A DNA stretch of 64,000 nt, taken from the NCBI GenBank assembly GCA_016218725.1, contig JACRDB010000059.1, positions 62,001 to 126,000 on the forward strand. The letters are read 5' to 3'. This document shows, in pieces, positions 51,421 to 58,851 of the stretch. Within the stretch, counting starts at the first letter, position 1. The number at the start of each line of letters is the position of its first letter. The position numbers were made by a program, and so were the translations under genes. This DNA is from Deltaproteobacteria bacterium. Lineage in GTDB: Bacteria > Myxococcota_A > Polyangia > Polyangiales > Ga0077539. Under the pieces are notes generated by a model, which saw only the letters and a list, made by a program, of their open reading frames with translations, ran no database searches and was not told the origin of the DNA.

Positions 51421-51509
51421 AGCGATACCCACGCCTGCCAGACAATGTCCACGCCAGGTGGATTGCGCTTGAAGGCGACGCGCGCAGTGGTAACGGAGGG
51501 AGGAGGGCG

Positions 51510-51671
51510 ATGGGTCACCGTGTCACCGAAATCGCGTGGCTGCCGCGAACGGAAGCCGAGTGGAGGACCTTCACCGCTGCACGACACACAGCGGCGAAGC
51601 TCTGGAACAAGCTCGTGTCGATGCACGCGGTGGTCCGGCGCTTTCAGCGTATTGAGCGGCCCGATGGTCGC
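51510..51671 (+). pseudogene. TnpB 5' remnant
   Basis: The first 50 or so codons align with the intact TnpB: MGHRVTEIAWLPRTEAEW matches MGYRVVEVAWRPRSKVAW, and AAKLWNKLV matches AASLWNEMI. The frame then leaves the family and ends soon after. The catalytic domain and zinc ribbon are gone. The ribosome-binding GGAGGGAGGAGGG ahead of the ATG is kept. Confidence 0.75.
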
Positions 51672-51930
51672 ATGGCTCAAGGAGGCCGCGATGGACATCA
51701 ACAAGATCCCGGAGAGTCCCTGGGTCCGAGCATGGAGGCTCGAGCTTGAGGCCAAGGGCAAGGCCGAGGCGGTGCTCGCAGTCCTGACGGCGCGAGGGAT
51801 CCCAGTCACCGCAGCCCAGGCCGCGTTGGTCCTCGGGTGCAAGGACCGCGCACGCCTCGATGGCTGGCTCCAGGCCGTGGCGTCGGTCGCATCGGCAGAG
51901 CAGCTCCTCGGGCCCTCCAAGGTCTCCTGA
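51659..51930 (+). pseudogene. C-terminal fragment resembling Rpn/PD-(D/E)XK-type nuclease-like proteins
   Basis: The frame reads GPMVAWLKEAAMDINKIPES, then LEAKGKAEAVLAVLTARG and a final CKDRARLDGWLQAVASVASA. The Lys/Glu helix followed by LAVL.ARG and L..WL..A..A is the usual C-terminal tail of Rpn-like putative transposase/nuclease proteins common in myxobacteria and cyanobacteria. No N-terminal nuclease domain remains; upstream sequence belongs to the tnpB remnant. I read this as a decayed gene fused to, or interrupted by, the IS. The assignment is from pattern memory. Confidence 0.5.
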
Positions 51931-52028
51931 GGGCCGACCCCACAGCGCGCCCCGGTGCCACGACCTGCGGGATGCGCGTCCGCTCCGGTGCCGTGACATG
52001 TGGGACGCGCATCTCGCACGCCGTAGTA

Positions 52029-52127
52029 GACCCGCACCCGAGCGTAGGTGACCGCGAGAGTAGCACCGCGGCGCGTGCGTAGGTGACCGCGAGAGTTGAC
52101 CCGCACCCGAGCGTAGGTGACCGCGAG
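52029..52127 (+). repeat. 30-bp direct repeats, 69-bp period
   Basis: A 30-bp unit beginning GACCCGCACCCGAGCGTAGG occurs at 52029-52058 and 52098-52127. A partial copy (GTAGGTGACCGCGAGAGT) lies between them at about 52079-52096. Related sequence is found at 46282. Purpose unknown. Confidence 0.8.
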
Positions 52128-52250
52128 GGCGGCGTACACGCTCGTTACAGTCCCGGGGCGGACGCGCACCGGGGACGCCGCGCCGTGCGACTCCTCCCGG
52201 CCCGACCGTTTCATCCGGGTGGGGACGGCCCTCCGGCCGGTGAAGAACTC

Positions 52251-52411
52251 AGAGGGTGTCCAAGTGGATTTTCCGAGGCGTTTGCAAAGCTCCGCGAGCC
52301 GGGCAAGGAAGGTCGCCGAAGCCGTGCTGGTGGCACGGCGAGGCGGCCTGACGCTGACCGGCGACGCGGAGCTGAAGCAAGACGCCCGGAAAATTCACTT
52401 GGACACCCTCT
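52251..52411. mobile_element. MITE-like element with 26-bp terminal inverted repeats
   Basis: The ends match in 25 of 26 positions: the left reads AGAGGGTGTCCAAGTGG then ATTTTCCG, and the right, inverted, reads AGAGGGTGTCCAAGTGA then ATTTTCCG. The 161-bp element has no coding capacity and no clear target duplication (flanks CTC/CAG). Probably a non-autonomous relative or internal deletion of a TIR-type IS. The parent family was not identified. Confidence 0.75.
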
Positions 52412-52562
52412 CAGAAGCCCTCCCGAGAGCGCTCGACCTCCCTGGGCCCCTCTCCTCCCCCCTGGGATCCTCACGAGCCCCTCGCCGGGTGCCTCTTGCG
52501 GACCCTCCGGGAGAGTCCCCGACCTCTCCGAAGGCTCCCCCCCAACCTCCCGAAGAGGTCCC

Positions 52563-53007
52563 GACCTCTTCCGGATGCCCTTCGCTGCCCCCTGGAGTCG
52601 CGGCCACCTCGTGACCACTCCCCCTCCTGGCCTGGCGGCCGAGGAGGGGGCTCCTCGGATCGTGGCTGTCCGCCGTGCGTCGTGGTTGCCCGCGACGTCG
52701 TACGGGCGCGGCTCCCCGAAGGCCGCGTCCCGGCCTGGTCTCGGGCTCCGGCACCCTCTGGGCACGGAGAGTGTTTCGTGCGGCGTTGACATCGCGATCC
52801 AACACCAGCCCGCAGTGGGGGCAGTGGTGGTCGCGGACCGACAGGTCCTTGGGGACGTCGGTGTCGCACGCCGAGCAGCGTTGGGAGGTGCCGCGTGGAT
52901 CGACCCGAAAGACCTCGCGCCCAGCCTGACAGCTCGCAGGAAGCCGACACGGGCGTCGTGACGGACCTCTCCCGGAGACTCCACCCTTGCCCCCTGGCGT
53001 CGCGGCC
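52563..53007. repeat. Imperfect 43-bp direct repeat flanking the tnpB 3' remnant
   Basis: Left copy 52563-52605 and right copy 52964-53007 both begin GACCTCT[TC]CCGGA and end TGCCCCCTGG[AC]GTCGCGGCC. They bracket the tnpB remnant almost exactly. This may reflect insertion into a duplicated segment or a later deletion between copies. Confidence 0.6.
52611..52937 (-). pseudogene. TnpB 3' remnant of a different subfamily
   Basis: On the minus strand the frame shows VDPRGTSQRCSACDTD, then CPHCGLVLDRDVNAARN: the TnpB zinc ribbon (CSAC...CPHC) and RuvC-III (DRDVNAARN). The motif set differs from the intact TnpB (CPVC...CKGC, PRDVVGATNI), so it comes from another subfamily. The N-terminal two thirds are missing. 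A right end remains: a 9-bp stem CCCCCTCCT/AGGAGGGGG (52620-52628/52642-52650) and a GGTCAC terminus at 52616-52611. Confidence 0.75.
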
Positions 53008-53024
53008 GACTACGCTCCGCTCCC

Positions 53025-53903
53025 ATGGCCAGAACCCCCCTCAAACCTGCCCCCGTCCCCGCAGCTCCACCGGAGCCGACGACGCCCTCGCCGACGGACT
53101 CTCTCGCCCTGGACCCCGCCAACGCGAGCCAGGACTTCGACGCCCTGCGCCCTGCCCTCGATGCACTGGACTCCCAGCGCCTCCGCGCCCCTACCTTCGC
53201 CCTCCGCGACGGCGCCGTCGCGGGTCTCTCCGTCGCTGCCTTCGCCCTGGGGCCCGTGGTCTGGCCAGGCTTCGAGGCCCTCGCCAGGGCGGGCCTCTTT
53301 CGCCTGGAGCTCCTCAAGGACCTCCCCCGCCGCGCCCGCGCCCTGTGGTACGCGCGCCACAAGGTCGAGACCCTCCTGGGCACCCGCTCCGAGGTGCGCG
53401 TCCCCACGGGAATCGTCGCCGAGGCCCAGCGCGTCCGGGAGCGCATGCTCAAGGTCCTCGGCTTCTTCTTTGACGAGGGCTCCACCGTCGGGACCCTCCT
53501 GGCTCACATCCGGCGCGGCACCGGTTACCACGACCTCGCCGACGACCTCACGGCCCTCGCCCAGCTCTACGAGACCCACAAGACCCGCATCGCCCGCCTC
53601 CCGGAGCAGTTCCTCCCAGCGGATCGCGACGACGCCCAGCGCCTCGCCACCGCCATCCTCTCGGTCCTCGCCGATGACCAGGGCGCCGAGCTGCGCCGCT
53701 GGACCGACCTTCAGGCTCGGACCGTCACCCACTTCCTCGAAGCCTACGAAGAGGTCCTCGACGCCGGGCGCTACCTCCTCCGCCACGACCCCGCCGCCGA
53801 GACGCGCTTCCCCTCGGTGTACTCCCTGGGGCGCGGCGCGCCCGCGAAGGTCTCGCCCCCCGCGGCCCCCGCCCCCGCCCCGACGCCCGACCCCGCGGGC
53901 TGA
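53025..53903 (+). CDS. Hypothetical helical protein
   Basis: 292 aa, almost all helix, with Pro-rich ends (PAPVPAAPPEPTTPSP at the start, PPAAPAPAPTPDPAG at the end). The core reads LRPALDALDSQRLRAPTFAL, then RARALWYARHKVETLLGT, then VLGFFFDEGSTVGTLLAHI and RRGTGYHDLADDLTALAQL. No signal peptide or TM helix is convincing. I recall similar core patterns in families expanded in Polyangiales but cannot name a function. It stands alone between the decayed IS region and the zwf operon. Confidence 0.72.
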   Translation: MARTPLKPAPVPAAPPEPTTPSPTDSLALDPANASQDFDALRPALDALDSQRLRAPTFALRDGAVAGLSVAAFALGPVVWPGFEALARAGLFRLELLKDLPRRARALWYARHKVETLLGTRSEVRVPTGIVAEAQRVRERMLKVLGFFFDEGSTVGTLLAHIRRGTGYHDLADDLTALAQLYETHKTRIARLPEQFLPADRDDAQRLATAILSVLADDQGAELRRWTDLQARTVTHFLEAYEEVLDAGRYLLRHDPAAETRFPSVYSLGRGAPAKVSPPAAPAPAPTPDPAG

Positions 53904-53914
53904 CCCTCGCGCCC

Positions 53915-54134
53915 TCACAGCGCCACCGGCCCCCGCGTCAACGGACGGTAGGTGAGGCCCATCCAGGTGAGCTCCGGCACCTCCGCCCGCGCCCCGTCCC
54001 CCAGCGCCACGAAGAGCACCCGGTCCTCCTTGAGCGCCGATCGGGAGAAGCTCGGCGGTAGCGGATGGTGTCCTCCATCGAGGGCCTCCGCACCCAGAGA
54101 CGCTGGAGCGCCCGGGGCTTCAGGTCGGTGCCCG
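53915..54134 (-). pseudogene. C-terminal gene fragment with apparent frameshift
   Basis: Two adjoining minus-strand frames look coding: TDLKPRALQRLWVRRPSMED, then, after a one-base shift near 54058, ALKEDRVLFVALGDGARAEV and ELTWMGLTYRPLTRGPVAL with a stop at 53915. There is no start, and the upstream part merges with the pgl gene's end. Best read as the tail of a gene truncated when this region was rearranged. Family not recognised. Confidence 0.35.
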
Positions 54135-55193
54135 CTACGGCGACGGCAGCGAGGTGCGGCCGAGCGTCGCGTTCATCTCCCCGAGGAGCACCGTGCAGTG
54201 CTTGATCATCCGTTGGTTCTCCTCCACGCGGGCGTAGCTCGTCAGGGCCTCGTCGCCCACGGCCTGGAGGCTGGCGTTCTCGTCCCAGAGCGTGGCCCTG
54301 AGAGCCAGGAGCTGCCTGGCCAGGACGCTCACCTCGGCCTCGAAGGCCTCCAGCGAGCACTGCCCGCGCGCCGTCTCCAGCTCGTCCCAGGCGCGCACCA
54401 GCGTGCCCAGGGTCGCCTCGTGGGCGCTCCACACCCGCACCTCGGAGAGCGTCCCGTCCCGCAGGGCCTGCGCCGAGAGCCCCGCCGCGGCGGCCTCGTC
54501 CAGCGCCAGGAGCACCTCTCCGGTGGCGCTGCGCACCACCCTCGCGGGCACCGCCGAGAGGTCCCCGGCGCGCGCCAGCACCCCCGCCAGAGGGCCCGTC
54601 TTGGCGCCCCCGGCGGCGAGCACCAGCACCGCCCTGGCCCGGTGCACCACCCCCGGCGTGAAGGTCACCCGGTCCACCGCCGGGTCCATGGGCGGGTTCA
54701 CCAGCGCCACCACGTCCCGGGCGCTCTCCGCGAGCGCGGGACACCCCGGGTAGAGCGACAGCGTGTGGCCGTCTTTACCTACCCCAAGCAGCACCAGATC
54801 GAACACCGCGGGCGCCCCCACGCGCTCGGACAGCACGCGCCCCGAGGCCTCCGCGGCCGCCTCGGCGCTGAGCCCCGGCGGCGCCAGGGCGTGGACCTTC
54901 TCGTCGGCCATGCCCAGCGGGCGCGTCAGGAGCGCGGTGCCCGTCCCGTAGTTGCTCCGGGCGTCATTGAGGGGCACCACCCGCTCGTCGCCCCAGAAGA
55001 CCTCCCAGCGCGAGGGCTCCAGCGCGCCCCCGAGGGCCGCCAGGTGGGTGTAGAGCGCCCTGGGGCCCTCGCCCCCCGCCAGGGCCACGGTGAAGGTCCC
55101 CCGGGCGTTGAGGGCGAGCTTCACCCGCCCGGCCACCCAGGCCGCGGCGCGCCTCGCCGTGTCCGCGGGGTCCCGGCCGATGAGCATCTTCAT
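54135..55193 (-). CDS. pgl: 6-phosphogluconolactonase with C-terminal extension
   Basis: 352 aa. Residues 1-245 are a standard 6PGL/DevB domain (FTVALAGGEGPRALY, VFWGDERVVPLNDARSNYG, DLVLLGVGKDGHTLSLYPGC). The enzyme hydrolyses 6-phosphogluconolactone to 6-phosphogluconate, the second step of the oxidative pentose phosphate pathway. An extra helical segment of about 100 residues follows (from RDGTLSEVRVWSAHEATLG to the end), which ordinary 6PGL enzymes lack. The ATG overlaps the opcA stop (ATGA). Transcribed after zwf and opcA. Confidence 0.92.
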   Translation of the reverse strand: MKMLIGRDPADTARRAAAWVAGRVKLALNARGTFTVALAGGEGPRALYTHLAALGGALEPSRWEVFWGDERVVPLNDARSNYGTGTALLTRPLGMADEKVHALAPPGLSAEAAAEASGRVLSERVGAPAVFDLVLLGVGKDGHTLSLYPGCPALAESARDVVALVNPPMDPAVDRVTFTPGVVHRARAVLVLAAGGAKTGPLAGVLARAGDLSAVPARVVRSATGEVLLALDEAAAAGLSAQALRDGTLSEVRVWSAHEATLGTLVRAWDELETARGQCSLEAFEAEVSVLARQLLALRATLWDENASLQAVGDEALTSYARVEENQRMIKHCTVLLGEMNATLGRTSLPSP

Positions 55194-56302
55194 GACGCGC
55201 CCCCGCCGTCGGCGCCCACGGGCGCTGCGGGCGCCACCGGGGCCGTGAGCCTGGCGGCCGCGTGGAGCGTGCGCTCGAAGAGCGCGTCCCGCTCGGGCCG
55301 GTGCAAGAGCCGCGAGAGCATGCGGGCCTCGTCGGGGACGTCCACCCGGACGCAGAGGGAGGGCAGCACGAGCCCTTCGCCCTCGCCGTGCCAGCAGAGC
55401 ACCCGGGGGTTGTCCGAGCGGTAGAGCTCCCAGCGGCAGCCTCCCGCTTCGAACACGGCGCGGTCCAGGCACCCCGCCAGGATGTCGTCCCGAGGGACCT
55501 CGACGAAGCGCACGGTGACGTCCTGGCCGTCCCCTCGGCGGAGCGTGAGGGTCGTGGTCGCGCCGTCGCGGGACCACCGGGGGGCGCTGGTGTCCCAGCC
55601 CAGGGCCACGGCAAGCCACGCGGCGTAGAGGGCCGCCTGGGTGGACATGGGCGCGCCGGGCTCCCGGGGCGTATGCGCCACGGTGACGCGCTCCAGGGCG
55701 CCGAGGTGGGCCCTCGAAGCCGGGTCATCGAAGAAGCGCGCGGTGAACTCCTGCCACCACCGCAGGCGCGCCCAGTTGAGGTCCCCGATGGCGTACCCCC
55801 CCTTGGCCCACTCCACCAGCGAGGACAGCCGGGACAGGTCCCGCAGGTCCATCTCCGCGGAGTGTACGAACACCACGTCCGCGTGCTCCACCAGGCGATC
55901 GAAGAGGGTGTCCTCGTCGGGCAGGTCCCCGACCCACCAGACGTACACCGGCAGGTCCGGCACCCGGAGCTTGACCAGCGTACCAGGGACCCACGCGCGG
56001 GCCCCGCCGCGGACCTCCAGGTCCACGTCCTCGCTCCGGGGCTCGTGGCCCTCGGAGGGGTGGCAGTGCAGGGCGACCCGGGCGGTGATCTCCGGCGCCG
56101 TGGACGCGTAGCACGCCACCGAGAGCGTGCGGGAGGGGAACTCCAGCGCCACCCGGGCGAGCGCCCCGCGCGCCCTCGGCAGGTCGTCGGGGGACGCGCA
56201 GAACGCCACCAGGTTGAAGCTCACCGCGTGGCCGTCTTTACGGGTCGTCGAGTCCCAGAGCTTGGACAGCTCCTTCTCGACGCCGTCCAGGGGGACGCTC
56301 AC
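55190..56302 (-). CDS. opcA: Glucose-6-phosphate dehydrogenase assembly protein OpcA
   Basis: 370 aa from a GTG that overlaps the zwf stop (GTGA). Family features include LSKLWDSTT near the start, RTLSVACYAS, LPVYVWWVGDLPDE, DLNWARLRWWQEFTARFFDD, and a C-terminal domain with LVLPSLCVRVDVPDE. OpcA binds and activates G6PDH, redox-linked in cyanobacteria. Its place between zwf and pgl makes the assignment firm. Cytoplasmic. Confidence 0.92.
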   Translation of the reverse strand: MSVPLDGVEKELSKLWDSTTRKDGHAVSFNLVAFCASPDDLPRARGALARVALEFPSRTLSVACYASTAPEITARVALHCHPSEGHEPRSEDVDLEVRGGARAWVPGTLVKLRVPDLPVYVWWVGDLPDEDTLFDRLVEHADVVFVHSAEMDLRDLSRLSSLVEWAKGGYAIGDLNWARLRWWQEFTARFFDDPASRAHLGALERVTVAHTPREPGAPMSTQAALYAAWLAVALGWDTSAPRWSRDGATTTLTLRRGDGQDVTVRFVEVPRDDILAGCLDRAVFEAGGCRWELYRSDNPRVLCWHGEGEGLVLPSLCVRVDVPDEARMLSRLLHRPERDALFERTLHAAARLTAPVAPAAPVGADGGGAS

Positions 56303-57819
56303 AGCCGCCTCCAGCGCCGCCCGTCCCGGGTGAGCAGCGCCTCGGCGGAGGCCGGGCCCCAGGTGCCGGCGGCGTAGGGCTCCGGCTCCGGGCCCTCGCG
56401 CCACCCGTCAAGAATGGGCGAGAAGTGCTCCCAGGACGTGCGCACCTCGTCCGAGCGCGTGAAGAGCGTGGCCTCGCCGAGCATCACGTCCAGGAGGAGC
56501 CGCTCGTAGGCCTCCGGCCCGGAGCCCCCGAAGGCCGCGCCGTAGCGGAACTCCATGTTCACGGGCCGCAGGAGGTTCCTGGGCCCGGGGACCTTGGACG
56601 CGAAGCGCAGGGTGATGCCCTCGTCCGGCTGGATGCGCAGGGCCAGCACGTTGTCCTCCGCGGGGGAGTCCGCGAAGAGCCGGTGCGGCACGGCCTTGAA
56701 GTGCACGCTCACGTCCGTGATCCTCCGGGCGAGGCGCTTGCCCGCGCGGATGTAGAACGGCACACCGTGCCAGCGCCAGTTGTCCACGTAGAACTTGAAC
56801 GCGCAGAAGGTCTCCGTGCGGCTCGTGGGGGACACGTCGGGCTCCTCGCGGTAGCCCGGCACGGCCTTCCCGGAGACCCCCCCGGGGTGGTACTGCCCGC
56901 GCACCGTGTACCGGTAGACGTCCTCCCGGGACAGGGGCCTCAGGGCCCGCAGGACCTTGACCTTCTCGTCCCGCACGGCGTTGGCGTCAAAGGCCACCGG
57001 GGCCTCCATGGCCGCCAGGGCCAGGAGCTGGATCAGATGGTTCTGCACGATGTCCCGGAGCGTGCCGGCCTTCTCGTAGAACTTCCCGCGGCCCTCCACG
57101 CCGATGTCCTCGGCCACAGTGATCTGCACGTGGTCAATGTGGGCGCGGTTCCAGAGGGGCTCGAAGATGGCGTTCCCGAAGCGGAAGGCCAGCATGTTCT
57201 GCACGGCCTCCTTCCCCAGGTAGTGGTCAATGCGGTAGAGCTGCGACTCGGAGAGCACCTGGTGCAGGTCCGTGTCCAGCGCCTCGGCGCTGTGCAGGTC
57301 CACCCCGAAGGGCTTCTCCAGCACCACCCGCGAGAAGCGCGAGGTGTCCTTGCGGTCCGCGATGAGCCCCGCCCCGGCCAGGCCCCGCACGATGCCCGAG
57401 AACTCCGCCGGCGGCGTGGACAGGTAGAACACGCGGTTCCCGCGCGTGTTGCGCGTGCGGTCAAGGTGCTCCAGCCGCTCCCGGAGGGACACGTACGTGG
57501 CGGCGTCGTCGAAGCTCCCCTGGACGTAGCCCACGCCCTGGGCGAAGTCATTCCACAGGACCTCCTCCACGGGCTTCCTGCGCGAGAACTGCGAGACGCC
57601 CTCGTGCTGCTCGGCGCGGAACACCTCGTCGGGCTTGGGGCGCCGGGCCACCCCCAGCACCGAGAAGCCCGGCGGCAGCAAGCGAGACACCGCCAGGTTG
57701 TAGAGCGCGGGCATCAGCTTGCGCTTTGTAAGGTCCCCGGAGGCGCCGAAGATCACCACGGTGCAAGGGTCCGGGATCCGGTCCGAGGCGATGCCCTCCC
57801 GCAACGGATTGTCGTTCAT
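56299..57819 (-). CDS. zwf: Glucose-6-phosphate 1-dehydrogenase
   Basis: 506 aa, normal length. NADP-binding GASGDLTKRK at residues 25-34, the catalytic RIDHYLGKE near 196, and VQNMLAFRFGN following it. It oxidises glucose 6-phosphate to the lactone with NADP reduction. First gene of a three-gene operon (zwf-opcA-pgl) with overlapping junctions. A 12-bp palindrome lies about 70 bp upstream of the ATG. Confidence 0.97.
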   Translation of the reverse strand: MNDNPLREGIASDRIPDPCTVVIFGASGDLTKRKLMPALYNLAVSRLLPPGFSVLGVARRPKPDEVFRAEQHEGVSQFSRRKPVEEVLWNDFAQGVGYVQGSFDDAATYVSLRERLEHLDRTRNTRGNRVFYLSTPPAEFSGIVRGLAGAGLIADRKDTSRFSRVVLEKPFGVDLHSAEALDTDLHQVLSESQLYRIDHYLGKEAVQNMLAFRFGNAIFEPLWNRAHIDHVQITVAEDIGVEGRGKFYEKAGTLRDIVQNHLIQLLALAAMEAPVAFDANAVRDEKVKVLRALRPLSREDVYRYTVRGQYHPGGVSGKAVPGYREEPDVSPTSRTETFCAFKFYVDNWRWHGVPFYIRAGKRLARRITDVSVHFKAVPHRLFADSPAEDNVLALRIQPDEGITLRFASKVPGPRNLLRPVNMEFRYGAAFGGSGPEAYERLLLDVMLGEATLFTRSDEVRTSWEHFSPILDGWREGPEPEPYAAGTWGPASAEALLTRDGRRWRRL

Positions 57820-57890
57820 CGATGTTCCCCTTCAGCGCGACCGCGCGCGCAGCGCGGACGGTAACGGCCTTCGCCACCCCCGGTAAAGGG

Positions 57891-57902
57891 GGGTGTACAC
57901 CC
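57891..57902. promoter_or_regulatory. 12-bp palindrome between zwf and the upstream gene
   Basis: GGGTGTACACCC, a perfect dyad, 72 bp before the zwf ATG and just 3' of the preceding gene's stop. Possible operator. An adjacent CCCCC...GGGGG arm pair could alternatively serve as a weak terminator. Confidence 0.3.
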
Positions 57903-57906
57903 ACAC

Positions 57907-58851
57907 TCAGCTCGCCAGCGGGCTCCGGGGGGCCTCCTGGGCCTTCTGGGCCCCGGAGCGGTACTCCACCGGCACCACCAGCGACGGCGCCAGCGCCAGC
58001 ACGTCGTGCAGCGTCAGGGCGTGGCGGTAGTGCAGCCCATCCAGCAACCCCAGGGGGGCCTTCTCCCGCACCCGGGACAGGAGACCTACACACCTCTCCC
58101 GCAGGCGCTGAGGTAGGTGCAGGTGCGCTGCCGGACTACGCCAGCGCCCCACCACCCGCTGGATGCCGCCCCAGAAGCGGTAGCGGGCTTCGAGGGAGAG
58201 CATGGCTCCGCGGTGGATCTGGTCTCTGCCCTCGGCGGTCTCCGCGGAGCGGGCGATGGCCTCCTCCAGCCAGGCTCCGTGGTCCTCGTCCTGAGCGATG
58301 TGGAGGGTGAAGTACCCGATCTCATCGTCTTTGAAGCCCGCGAGGCGGAGGCCCTCGATCAAGAGCTCGAACATGTGCGGGATGGACCACTCGTGGCCGG
58401 GCCCCACGGCGCCGAGGCCCACCAGGAAGGGGGCCCGGGCGGTGAGGGTGAGGTGCGTCCGGAGGAAGTCCGCCACCTCGGGGACGAGCACCGCGGGGTG
58501 CTCCAGCGGGTCCTGGGCGCCCGCGGCGCGCATGAACCCGCGGTAGAGGTCGGCGTGGTCCCGGCCCTCACTCCCCTCGCCGTACTCGTCCACGAGGACC
58601 TTGGCGAGCCAGTGCTTGCTCTCGGAGTCCGGGCCCCGGAGGAGGAGGTTCTCCAGGTACCGGGTGAACACCGCCACCAGGGGGAAGTGCTGGGCGGCGT
58701 AGGTGGCGTAGTCCTCGCGGGTGTACGGGGTGACCGCGCAGCGGGCGAGGAACAGGTGGTTGGTGGCCGGGTGCGTCTCGCAGTCACGGCGCAGGTCGCG
58801 CAGGAAGCGCGTGGCCACGCCGGGGCGGTTCAGGTCCTTGGGGGCGTTCAT
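57907..58851 (-). CDS. Heme-oxygenase-fold (TenA/PqqC/CADD-like) protein
   Basis: 314 aa. Helical bundle signatures are TRYLENLLLRG, KVLVDEYGEGSEGRDHADLY, PGHEWSIPHMFELLIEGL, and YFTLHIAQDEDHGAWLEEAI. The pattern of E....DH and HIAQDEDH matches heme-oxygenase-like di-metal oxidases (HDOs) and TenA/PqqC relatives, which carry out unusual oxidations or cleavages. It is directly adjacent to the B12-type radical SAM gene (no bases between), so the two probably work together. Substrate unknown. Confidence 0.8.
   Translation of the reverse strand: MNAPKDLNRPGVATRFLRDLRRDCETHPATNHLFLARCAVTPYTREDYATYAAQHFPLVAVFTRYLENLLLRGPDSESKHWLAKVLVDEYGEGSEGRDHADLYRGFMRAAGAQDPLEHPAVLVPEVADFLRTHLTLTARAPFLVGLGAVGPGHEWSIPHMFELLIEGLRLAGFKDDEIGYFTLHIAQDEDHGAWLEEAIARSAETAEGRDQIHRGAMLSLEARYRFWGGIQRVVGRWRSPAAHLHLPQRLRERCVGLLSRVREKAPLGLLDGLHYRHALTLHDVLALAPSLVVPVEYRSGAQKAQEAPRSPLAS

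Larger units (their letters stand above)
51931..53024. other. Gene-poor 1.1-kb region of decayed mobile DNA
   Basis: No intact gene seen. It contains direct repeats (52029-52127), a MITE-like element (52251-52411), a tnpB 3' remnant (52611-52937) and a 43-bp imperfect direct repeat around it (52563-52605 and 52964-53007). ORFs on either strand here lack family features and have poor composition. Confidence 0.6.
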
